NCBI GenBank assembly: GCA_013396655.1
Contig: WBMV01002673.1
Location: 1,581,181-1,645,180 of the forward strand
Length of the DNA stretch: 64,000 nt
Direction of reading: 5' to 3'
From: Campylorhamphus procurvoides
Taxonomy: Eukaryota > Chordata > Aves > Passeriformes > Dendrocolaptidae
The translations under genes and the position numbers were made by a program. The first letter of the stretch is position 1, and the number at the start of each line of letters is the position of its first letter. Below, one piece after another: positions 12,301 through 23,000 of this stretch. The notes under the pieces are model-generated. The model did no database searches, was not told the DNA's origin, and saw nothing but the letters and a program-made list of their open reading frames with translations.

Positions 12301-15300
12301 GGGAACAGGTGTTGTCACTGGGGAGGCTTAGAAACAGGCTGGGCAAATCGCTCTAAATAGACTTCACTGAGCAACTCTTATTTGCTGTATCTGCTGAGAC
12401 CACATGGTCTCAGATCACTTTTTCATCCTCCATTTCCCAGGATGTTATGACCTGTCCATCTCCCTGGATAGGTGTTAGGCAATGGTATAGATCATAGAAG
12501 AGGTTCTTGTGCCTCATCTGACAATGAGGACAACACATCCATCAGTGTGCGAGAATGGCAGGCAACTGTACTTACCCAGCATTAGAAATAAGACGGTGCA
12601 ACAAGATCTGCACCTTTAATTGCATCCTTATTCCCTGTGACAGCTGAAACCTCCTTAATTAATACACTTCACACACTGTCTATTTTTGATCTCCTTCAAA
12701 TTCCAACTATCAGCAGAGGATGTTTGTCCTGTTCCTACTGAGAGCCCCCTGGGATTTGTGATGCCCATCACTCAGCCTCGCTCAAGCAGGAAGACAGCTG
12801 TGGATACCTCTCCCCTGCATGAAATACCCTCCTCCCCTCCCTTCTGAGTATGACTGGCTTGGTCCATCTCCTCAGCCCTCCTTCACTAGGCATACAGAAC
12901 TTAACCCTTTAATAAAACAAACTCACTGTCTTCCATGTGTCTTTCAGGCTCCATCTCTGAAATTTGACCACAACACTTCCCTGTTATATTTATAAAAGGT
13001 ACATGACTCAATTACTGGAATTAACAGGGGATGAACATGTCCTCACACACACAGGACTCATCAGCTGTAGACCACACTGCACTACTGCAGGAAGGAGATG
13101 ACCACACAGTGGACCAGCAGCTGGACTGTCATCTCATCTTGTTCCTTCCCAGGCTGTTCTCACTGACAGAGATTACCCACTCACTCCTTCCTCTTCTTTG
13201 ATCCCTTTCACTGTGATTCCGTGGTTCATTTGTGCTGAGTAAGTGAGCAGTGCTGGAGCAGCAGTGCAGCAGCCATGCTCCAAACTCCACAGTTCCTGTG
13301 AGCCAAAATCTTGGATTTCCTCAAAGCCACCATTTCTCTCACAGCACATTGCAATCACCTGGCTTATTGAGGACATGAAGGAAGCATCACTGATTCCATC
13401 CCAGCATGACCTTCCCCTGACAACTGGCTCCTCCCTCTCCTTACAGAGTTCTGCACCTGCCTTAAGATATTTATTAGGGCACACAAATAACAAAACCTGC
13501 ACTTTGATCAGCAGTTGCCTTAAGCCAGCAGAGACTCTGAACTACTGATTTCTGAAGCAGCATCTGACAGGGGGGACAAATGGGAATAGATCAGTTCTTA
13601 CAGAGGAGCTACTGCTAGAAATCCAGCTCCTCTTCAATACAGTGCAAAGCATTTGCTGTAAACTCAGGCTGTTGCCCAGCTGAGGACAAAATAGCTCCCA
13701 CTGAAGCTGATGCCAAAACTCCTGCTGGTTTCAAAGGCAGAGGGACTGGACCCCTAGTGCTTTCAACTCTTGTAACCCACCTGTGTGCTAAAAGCAGGTT
13801 AGTCAAACTGGGAAGAGCTTTCATATCCATCAACCCTCTTCTGAGAAGCAGGAAAGGTTTGTCCAAACACAGGACCCATTACTTTAATCACAACCACTCT
13901 ACAGCGACTGCCCTGTGTCAGGAGCTGGAACAAAGTGCTGCTTTTCAGAAGCAGAGGGTGCTTCAAGTCAGATGCTTTACAGACACTGCTGGCCTGAACC
14001 AACAGTTCCACCAAGGCAGATTTTGTATAGTCTGTGCAAACAGCCAACTAGTTGCTAGCTATGACCTTTAGACTCTGTAACTAAAGATGCTGGCAAAGAC
14101 AACCTTCCTTCACAAGTCCCCACAGTACTCCAGTTTCATGCTTTTGCTGGCCAGGAGATGTGGACTTCTAGATGGATTTTAGCATTTGGTTTTTTCCAGC
14201 CTGACATGAGATATTTCAATAAAGGGGTCCCAGGGTCACAAGAACAGTCAGCATATACTTCCTGAGGCAGTTCCAAGCTACCAAGATTTTTCATGAAGAC
14301 AAGAACAGTAAAAAAGATTCAGGACAGGAAAATTATTTCAACGTCTCATCACACTCTAATACGGACACCTCTCAATGTGCCCCTTATTCATATTATCTAC
14401 TTCAATTCCTAGTAAATTCCACTTCCATTGCTGATTTGTAGTCAGAGAAGCCAAATGAAGCAGCCTGTAATGCAGCAGAAGCACTGTACTTTTCAGGACA
14501 GTTGTCATTTTGGAATATCCTACTCCTTCCCTCTTCCCTGGATGCTTCATTAAAAACCTCCCACAAAACACCAAGAAACCCAACAACACTGTTCCAATTC
14601 TGATGGATCTCTGTTGTCCTTGGAAAACTCTCTACTATGCCTTGATATGCTCTATTCTTAGTCTGACCAAAAGGAGAGTGGGAAAGAAACACAGACACAT
14701 TTTCCCTAAACTCCCAATGCATTAGGAGGTACCAGGCCAGGAAGCTCCTGAGCACAGTGGGTAGAAAGACCAAGTCCAAAGGGCACTTGCCTAGTCGGTC
14801 TCTGAGCCCAGTCCTGGCTCCTCTTTCCATGCACCTTCTTACCTCCCTCCCAGCAGCCCCTCAGTCAGCTCAGGGCAGTGGGTCAGTCCTCTCCCTGCTC
14901 AGCTGTGTGGGGCTGAGATGGGCAGTGGGAGGGGAAGCTTTGCCTCACAGAGCAATGAATGCATAGTGGTCCTATGGTACAGGTTATACAGGAGGGCTCC
15001 CCAGAAGATCACAATCCCTTGTGGCTTTACCCTCTACCAGTTAAACTCCTGGGACCTTTTGCTGCTGGGAAACCAGTGTGAAGGTGACCTGTGCCATTCA
15101 GTCAGCCTTTCTTCTTCTCAGCAACCTGTTATTCTCTCTTCCTCCACTTCACCCATTCACTCTTGTTTGCCATCAGCTGTCTTTTTTCCCCATCTCATAG
15201 ATAAGCAGTGTGACAAAGGCATGTTAGGAATTTTAACTACCTGATGCAATGCTGAGGTTTGTGGTTTAGTAGGACGAAATAAACGCCATCAGCTGCAGTG

Positions 15301-17250
15301 CCATGGGCTCATTGCCTCTGGAAGGCAAAATAGGTGGTGTTTCTTCTTAAGAGTAAACAAACTCCTCCTAAGAAAGCTCTCAGGATCTCAGAAAAAGAAA
15401 CATTTAACAGAGCAGCCTTACTAAAAGTGTGTGTTGCACTAACGCTTAAAATCAAGTGGTTTATAATAATAATTTGGGCTTATCTCCACAGAACCACCAA
15501 AGCAGAGGCACTGTTCTCTCACTCGTGCCCTCAGGCATGGGTTGGCTCAGGGAAGCCCGGGGACACCTGGTCACCATCCTCTCAGGTGGGATGAACGGTG
15601 CCAATAAAGGACTTGGTCACTGTGTCCATCCTGGACACGCACAGCAAAGTGACTGGCAAAGAGGGTTAAAGACGAGGATGAGAAAAAACCGCCACCATGT
15701 CCCCAGAAATAGCTCAGCAGAAACAAAGCCAGCAATTCAGATGCAAATGTCAAATCTGCCTGCGCTGAGGAAGCACAGGGGGAATGTGGAGCAGGCACAA
15801 CTCCCGGCGCTCCTGCGAAACAAGCAACAAGTCCTTCCACAACCAGAATGAAAATATCACCTCCCCGAGGAATGGGATATTAATTATAAGCCTACGCAGT
15901 TTTAGCAATGCCTGCTATGTTTATTTTGATCCTCGCTACCACACACATTGCAGCGGCAATACCATCTTTCCTTGGAAGTATTAGACATTACAAACCTCAT
16001 TTAAGAAAACAGATTTTGCCAGCAGGCCATCAGAAAGATAAGAAATAACCTGACTACACTCTAGGCCATAATTGTTTCAGAATTTAGTCACTAAAAATAC
16101 ACCTTTTGTAGTCTGCTAGGGTTGGGAGATAGCATCTTCTTTAATCACCTCTGCTCAAGCCCTTCAGATGCTGCTTAACAGCTCTATTCAGTCCTGGAAA
16201 GCACATTTCTGGTCTGTCTGTCATTCCCACTTGCAATCGCTATTTGTTTCCCTGAGCAGTAAAGAGTTGCTGTCAGCTAGGCTGTATATTTTCTTTATTC
16301 TAACTGATGAAAGTAAGATTGTGGGAGGCTCTTACAAGAGCTTATAACCCTTGTCTTTCCCAACAGCACAGCCACAGTTTTGCTTTTGGTTCGGCTCCCA
16401 GTCATGAACCTCTGTGCCAGTAAGTTAAGCAGTATCTGGTGTTTATATCTCCCACTGGTCACTGATATTTTCTCCCCCCAGGCTTGACTAACACTCAGCC
16501 TTTTCAGCTCGTGTGCTTATTATCCCTTGTGTTTTTCAGCCATTGCAAATTTGGTTCAGGGTTAGCTGCAGAGGGATCGACAGGTCAGAGCTGTACCCAG
16601 ACAAACCTTTGCTTGATTCACATAACGGGGCCAGGACACCCCAGAGCCCCAGGTGGGGATCACACTGCAGGGAGCTCCATCAGGGCTTTGCCCAAAGCTT
16701 CTGTCCCCTGCTTCCAGAGCATGCCAGGCACTCCAAAGCTGGATCTGTGAAAACTGGTACTTTTTGGATTCAGGACACCATGTAGTTACTGCTGCAAACC
16801 AGCAGATGAGTGGCCCTGAAATGTGGCAGCTCTTAAACATTGCTCTTGAGGTCAGGACAGGTGACTCCTAAGGGAAGCCCTCCGTCTGGAAATCTTCCTG
16901 TCTACTCCAGCCACTATTGCCCAGGGTGTTGAACTATTAAAATAATCTGGTTAATACTTTCAAGAATGTTTTGTTACTCTCAGAGACGAACGCTAGGCAT
17001 CTTAAGGAGGTCTAATTCTCAAAAAAGCACTGAAACTTGCCTTCCAAAATTCAGCCTCTTCTGTTGTAGCAAGCTGAACAAAAAGCAATGGAAGTAACTA
17101 TTAAAATGGGAGCAAATGGAGAGCATGTGCTGTTCAAGAGCAGCCATCTTTCTGCACCTTTTTTTCCATGTTTCCAGGGTTTTGAATCCAGATGGATTTA
17201 AAATTCTATTTCTGTTGAGCATAATGAGGTAGCCACAGGGGAAGAAAATG
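9330..17250. other. Unique non-coding sequence, no recognised gene
   Basis: No recognisable gene. Minus-strand acceptor/donor pairs frame 9755-9810 and 14843-14912, both with good splice consensus but stopped in all three frames, so they could only be non-coding exons. A strong plus-strand acceptor (CACTTTCTCTTTTTGCAG, ending at 11811) has no downstream partner. A 53-base plus-strand segment at 16367-16419 with both splice signals is open in two frames but unrecognised. Confidence 0.55.
15830..15980. promoter_or_regulatory. Possible conserved non-coding element
   Basis: This non-repetitive segment combines GATATTAATTATAAGC (homeodomain core) with retained CpGs (CCCCGAGG, CTACGCAG, CCTCGCTA, GCAGCGGC), unusual in otherwise CpG-poor, AT-rich surroundings. 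No frame looks coding. The combination suggests constraint but does not prove it. Confidence 0.15.
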
Positions 17251-17270
17251 CTGAATATCTAAGCCACGCC

Positions 17271-17447
17271 TCATGCCAGCTGCAGGCCCTGCAGCAGAGA
17301 GAGGTCCAGGCTCCCACTGTGCCACCTCTCAGGTTCCTGGCATGGTGCAGGAGCTGGTGAAGCCTTTCTGCCCATGGAGCCTGGGCAGCTGCCTCCTCCC
17401 TCGGTGCCAGAGCAGGTGGGGGAGGTTGAGAGCAGTGCACAGTGGGG
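17271..17447 (-). other. Strong minus-strand acceptor with open downstream sequence
   Basis: The minus strand reads GATCTCCCCCTTTGTTTCAG immediately above 17447, close to an ideal acceptor. Two frames stay open downstream: one reading PHCALLSTSPTCSG and on through MGRKASPAPAPCQEPERWHS to a stop near 17271, the other Pro/Ala-rich. No convincing donor follows; GAGAG/GTGGCA is the best available. The same bases on the plus strand hold runs of G at 17444-17447, 17458-17462, 17471-17474 and 17476-17480 with loops of 10, 8 and 1, a loose quadruplex candidate. The pyrimidine tract may therefore owe its look to a G-rich motif rather than to splicing. Confidence 0.12.
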
Positions 17448-17589
17448 CTGAAACAAAGGGGGAGATCCCTGGGGAGGGGGCTCAGCAGACCATCATAGGT
17501 CTGCTTCCAACACGCTGACCGGCTGACAGGAGCCTGTGACACCAGGAGCTGCCTGCAGCACAACAAAGCAGTGCCACAGTGCAGCTTAC

Positions 17590-17659
17590 CTGGGGCTCCA
17601 GCTCTCCACAACAGGGAACTCCACCGTGCCTCTCCAAAACCCCAGAGGATGCGAGCTCC
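17590..17659 (-). other. Exon-like segment, minus strand, 70 bp
   Basis: On the minus strand, GGAATTTCCGCTTCAG precedes 70 bases that end CCCCAG before GTAAGC. Frame 1 is open (GARILWGFGEARWSS and on), but it is Trp-rich and unlike a typical protein. The donor is strong and the acceptor moderate. It lies between the other minus-strand candidates at 17.4 and 18.4 kb, which is the only reason to list it. It is probably a pseudo-exon. Confidence 0.1.
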
Positions 17660-18338
17660 CTGAAGCGGAAATTCCCTGGCTCCCTCATGTCAGAGCACAG
17701 CAGCAAGAGCTATGTTGGGAGACCAGAACTTGGGTCCCTCTGATGAGTTAAAAATGTACATTCACAAGGGGGTTGCACTGCACTTCAAACTGTGACTGCA
17801 GGCTAGGACACACTAGGGCACTTGGCACCAGAGAGGGGACAGAGCCAGCACTGGGAGCTGAACACCTCTGTCTTCCAAGGGCTTTGGTTTTATATTTATT
17901 CAGAATGGCAGATGTTGCTCTGAGATGGGAGCGAAATCACCACATGAAGCCTCTTTGAAAACACCAGGGAGCTAAGTGGTATCTTTAAGGACAGCAGCAG
18001 GTTTATAAGGATGCTGCTGTGCCCAAATCACATGGCGGTGAGCTGAGCAGCCAGAGCTGCTCAGGGGGAGAGAACGCCAAGCTGGGGGATCAAAGGAAGC
18101 CATCACCCACCACACAGAGACAAATCCAGCCAGCCAAAGTGTGCTTCCCTCCCTGCCCTCCCTCACGCTCCCCATTCCACCCTGGGTGGATGCTGCAAGC
18201 CCCTGGTAGCTTTTCTGTGTACTTTGGGCAAGGCTGAAAACTTTCCTCAAACAACTGGCAGGGCTCTGCAGTGCATCTCCCCATCCTCTTATCTGCTTGG
18301 CTGCTGTTGCTGACAGCGTGTGGGACACGAGCACTCAC

Positions 18339-18442
18339 TCTGTGAGTGGTGGCATCTTCCAGTAACAGGGCTGAGTCTGATCTGCCCCTGACCAAGGACT
18401 GGCTGACACTCCTCTCTTTGTCTGCCATGCCATCGGTGGCTC
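18339..18442 (-). other. Exon-like segment, minus strand, 104 bp, open in all frames
   Basis: On the minus strand, ATGACTGTTTGCTCCTTTAG forms a good acceptor just above 18442, and the donor CACAGA/GTGAGTGC lies at 18338. All three minus-strand frames are open across the 104 bases. One of them, entered after two bases and ending in phase 0, looks the most protein-like: ATDGMADKERSVSQSLVRGR followed by SDSALLLEDATTHR, with mixed charge and Ser-rich character. Unspliced, this frame continues to about 18090. I cannot assign a family. A neighbouring strong minus-strand acceptor ends just above 17447. It may be a coding or lncRNA exon, or a chance pseudo-exon in a GC-richer patch. Confidence 0.2.
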
Positions 18443-20012
18443 CTAAAGGAGCAAACAGTCATACCCAGAGGATCAGGGGCAACGCCCATCCCTGACTTTG
18501 ACATCTTCCACACGATTCCCTTAACATAGCTGAAGTGGGTTTTCTGATTTAAGGAGCATTTCTTATATGTACTGCTTTAGGATTTTTCATAAGGTCTTAA
18601 TTGAGTTGTGAATAGCATGGGAGGGAAGATGAGGAGTCCAGAAATGGTGGGCATTAATTTTATGCTATTGTTAGTATTTTAATGTACAATAGACAATCAC
18701 AAGCTACAGTAGGTATTACAAGATGTTGCAAAATACAACGGCGCACAGCTAGAACAACCTTGGTTTAAGTAGTCATAAAGCCAGTACTCTTGACATTAGA
18801 GCAGCAGGCTGTCTCCTGAACCCAGGTTGTTTCTAAGATATCTACCACTGGCAGTAAAAGATATTCATGGTTTCTTCTAAATTACCTTCTGAGAAAACAT
18901 GCAATAGAATGCAGAAGGGATATTTTGCTATTTGCTCTTTAGGTTTCTCTTCCAGAACAGCTCTGAGAGCAGATACCCACTGGACAGGGGTTCTTTGCTT
19001 TGTCTTTATATAAAGTAAGGAATTTACACATAAAGAGAGTCAGTAACTGGACTTTTAATATAGCTGGACTTTCAACAACCCAATGGAAAGGGCACAGAAG
19101 TGCCTGAAAAGCCCTGTCTAAACCACCTACGGCACTTCAGACTGCAGCACATGCTGCCTTTCCCAGTGCCCATTTGCAGAAGGCACAGCACCTAAAATGC
19201 AGTCTTTTGACTCACTTCATTTCTGTGGTCTAGTTCTTCCCCCAAGACTCCTTGTGTGCCAACAATATCTGGAATTTCTTTTCCACCTCCCATCCAAGGT
19301 CTGGACAGGGCTTGCAAGATCAGACACAACCCTATGCATTCAGCCCAGGACAGACACTGCAGATCAAACACATCCCTTGCTTCCAAAAACATTGCCTCTG
19401 CCACTGCCTCTTTCCACTGGGTTAGTGAGGAGAATAAATTGTGCTCAGATGATCTGCCTGGCAGTTCCCATCCAGCAGCACATGCAGCCATGCCTGGTAG
19501 CACCCACTAGGAACCTTTACACAACACCTTTTCAATTCACTGCAATGGCAACTAAGGAAGTTCAAGAACCAACACTTCCTCCTCTTCCCTGCTTTCAGCC
19601 TCTCTTTGTCTCGCCTGCTGACCATGGTGAGAGTGATTTCACAGCCCCTATCAGCTGAAATGGCCGTGGAGCTAAGTCTGTGTCTCTTCATGTTTCATCC
19701 AAACCACTCAAGTGGCAAGGACTGAGACAGCCTGCCTGCTGAATTCCCAGTGCCCAATCGCTCCCCTGGCTCTGTGAAAGCTGTCATTTGTATTCCCCTA
19801 TTTCCAAGTGCTGAACAGGGTTCGTCTGTGCTGAGTACACCTCTGACATTGCCTTCCTTACCAGCTGTTTTAGTGCCATTTGCAGCCTCACGCTTACTTT
19901 GTCCCATTGATTCCTGCTTCACATGCACAACAGCTGAAAAGCACTTGGGGCAGAGCTCCTTCACAGTGATTTCAGACACTGCAGCCTTATTACTGCAGTG
20001 GCTCAGGGGAGG

Positions 20013-20047
20013 ACATGTGTATGTACGCACACATGTGCATGCATGCA
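20013..20047. repeat. 35-bp perfect alternating purine-pyrimidine tract
   Basis: Every base from 20013 to 20047 alternates purine and pyrimidine without a break: ACATGTGTATGTACGCACAC followed by ATGTGCATGCATGCA. It mixes CA/TG steps with one CG and several GC steps and contains the palindrome GCATGCATGC. Such tracts can flip to left-handed Z-DNA under negative supercoiling, and the palindromic end could extrude. It is not a simple (CA)n microsatellite, because the repeat unit changes along its length. Confidence 0.85.
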
Positions 20048-23000
20048 GCTGACAGGCTCATTGTTTCCCTAACTGGTACCTTGCAAATTCATCCCGGATC
20101 TGGAGAATCCAGGCACAGTTTGGGGGAGCTTCTTCTCCCTGGTACCTCAAATAAATAATAGTTATTAAATGAAAGATTCAGCAGGCTTAGTGCAGTTGCA
20201 CCATTGCTCAGGTGAACCTTTCATTAAAGATGCAAGAAAGAGCACGGAAACCAGCACGATCACACTCACAGCTGCAGAGGGGTCAACACACACCCCGTGT
20301 TAATAGTGACACTTGTTATTTTGTCTGTAGCTTCAGTAAAACAGACTCTTAATGCAGCCTACCTGCACATCTATTGTGTACAGTCATTTTTCAGAGCAGA
20401 AGTGTTCTTCAGGATCGACGGTTTCAATGCACCACAATTTACAAACTATTTTTGTTTAAAATAAATTACCAAAGAGCTGCCTGCAAAGGCTGGGCTGCAG
20501 CACCAAAGTTACTTACGGGCTGCTACTCATTTGCTGATTCAATTCCACCAGGGCCCCACTACTGGTGTCACTAAATGATCTCTATGAATGTGCAAGGAAG
20601 CCCAGTCCTTCCAAGTTTTCCAGAGGGAAAAATCCTTGTCAAACTCCATTACAACCCAACGGCAGAGAAGACGCAGCAGGCAGCCGAGTAGAGCAGGCTT
20701 GGACATGGAAGGCTAAATGTTTCCAACCTAAATCCAGCTGTATGAGTGCCACATCCTGCTGCTTTTTGCAACCAGCAAGCCTGACAGCCCAGCTTGAAAT
20801 CGGCAACTATCCCACAGTTCACAAACACTGACGGCAAAGCTGAATCCTTGTTATGCTGCTTTCCTTGGGAATTTAGCATTCCTTTTAAAATACAGCCAAT
20901 GCCATTCTCAGGGACTGCAGGCTACCAACATCTTAGTATCTCATCACAGTTTGGACAGGACACAGGACCCTGCTAAACTGCAGGTCTTGCGTCCCAAAGA
21001 GGACAACAGTTGATAGATAATTTTGATTACTCCTGGCCATTAAATACTTCACTGAAGCCACCGTGTGCTTCACCGTTTGGAAAACAACATCTGAGAAGCG
21101 GATTTTTTCCTTCCCAAAACTACTGGTTAACATCAATTGAAACGTAACGCACTGCCAACCCAAAGCAAAGATTTTGGTGTCTTCCTGCCTTTGGCAACTT
21201 CTGTGCCCTACTCCTCCTGCATGAAGGATACACAGTTCTTGAAACAGGACTCAGTTCCCCATCAGACACACCTTCCTTTGCACCTTCCACCCAGAAGCAG
21301 CAGATTGACAGCTGGCACGCCACTTACACTAGGGCAAAACTTCCTCCCAGGCAGCCTGAGCTCTGCCATGGACTCCCACCCTGTGGCCTGCTTTCTATTC
21401 ATTGCTTGCGAGCAGACTCCCAAGCCCTGGTTTCCATCATGCCTTCCCTGTCCTACGCCTGTCTGCTCCACTCCTGTGAGCTGACAGATTACTGAAGGCT
21501 ACAAGAGCACAATTCTTGTACATATCAATATCTGCCTGTTCCAGAGAATAAACAAGCTGACCAAGTGGACACCATATGTGTGTCTTGGCTGAGAAGTAAG
21601 GTCAGCAGAAAGTCTGAGAATGGGAAGTCTGGCCCCATCAACTGTGTGTGTTTGCTATTGCTTTAAAAATTATATATGGATTTGTTTCAAGGAACACCTG
21701 GATTGGTAAGACGTCTATTACTGTTTTAAATAACAGGGATAGTCAGGTGAGTTGGGTTGGATGTCAGGCCTGAATCCAACCTTCAATTAGAGTAACAAAA
21801 GCAACAGACTGTGATTCATGGATGTAGTTCTGATCCAGTGTACTGGCTGCTATAAGCCAGAGCAGTTGAACTGGGCCTCATTTGCTAATAGCTGGCATTC
21901 ATTAATTATCCTTATTGCAGAGCACTCTGTGTAAGGGCTGCAGGGGCTGCACGGCTTCATGTTCTGCTGTCACAGACTTCCACACAAGGGTTCATCCTGA
22001 GCAAGCCTTCTCCCTCCTACTGCCAAGAAAGAGCTTTTGATCTCCTTGCATGTAATGGAGGGACAAGGGCTAAGTGTGAGATGGTTTGGAAGGAGCTGGG
22101 CTACTGCCTGGTCCTTGCAAGATTTGCTCCAAGGTGCTTGTAAGGTGCAGATCCTGGGAGGGAAGGCAGATGGGGAAGTTATCACTTGCAATTACTGCCA
22201 GCAGCCATCAACCTAATATGAGTTTTGGCTGAATGCTTGTATAGATATACAGAGCTGCTTTCTTAGCTCTGGAAACGGTCTTTCCACACAGCTCACTGGA
22301 CATTACAGGAAAGGGGCAGGCAAAGGAAGCTCCATGCAGAAGCAGCACTGATGTGCTCGAGTTTATGCAGCAAGTCTGCTACAGAACCAGAAACTGTAAT
22401 GACAACTCCTGCATCTCTTATTTGCCCTTTAACCATCAGGCTGTTCTTTGTCTGTCCATGAGCTATGACTGACAGGCCTGTAGCAGGAAGGGCCATCTGC
22501 ACAGGCCAGGAAAATGCAGTATATCCAGCTCCGGAATCTCAAAACTCCATCTTTATACAGAAGTTTTGTGATAGAAAAAGGTTCTGTGAATGTCAGCATT
22601 TCCATATTATCACCATCTGTACACAGATTGCCATGGCAGTAAGAATTTAAAGGATAAAAAAAATGCAATTTAAAGATAAAAAATGGTTTAAAGTTGACAG
22701 TCTCAAGCAGTTTCAGTGCCTTGCATCCCTCATCAGTTTTCATTCATATGTTTTCTTTTAAATACACTCAACAAACTCAGATGCTCAGAAGGGGAGTGCG
22801 GTACCAAAGGATGCACTTTGTGTCCCCACAGCATTGCAGCCCAGGGACACAGGGCACTCACAGCCCAGGGGAGGGCCGTGTCCTGCATCCTGTGTTGCTG
22901 CACCGTGTTACAAACCATTGTCTGTGTTTAACCTCCCACGTACATCACACCCGCCCAGCCACAGCAGCTCCAACAGAGCCCACAATACCCAAGTGTTGAA

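Noticed and set aside
14843..14912. Minus-strand acceptor/donor pair framing 70 bases
   Set aside because: Strong CCCCTCCCACTGCCCATCTCAG acceptor and GGAG/GTAAGA donor, but stopped in all frames. At most a non-coding exon.
17444..17480. Plus-strand G-run cluster as a quadruplex
   Set aside because: Four G-runs are present but loops of 10 and 8 exceed the canonical limit, so it is mentioned only with the overlapping minus-strand acceptor.
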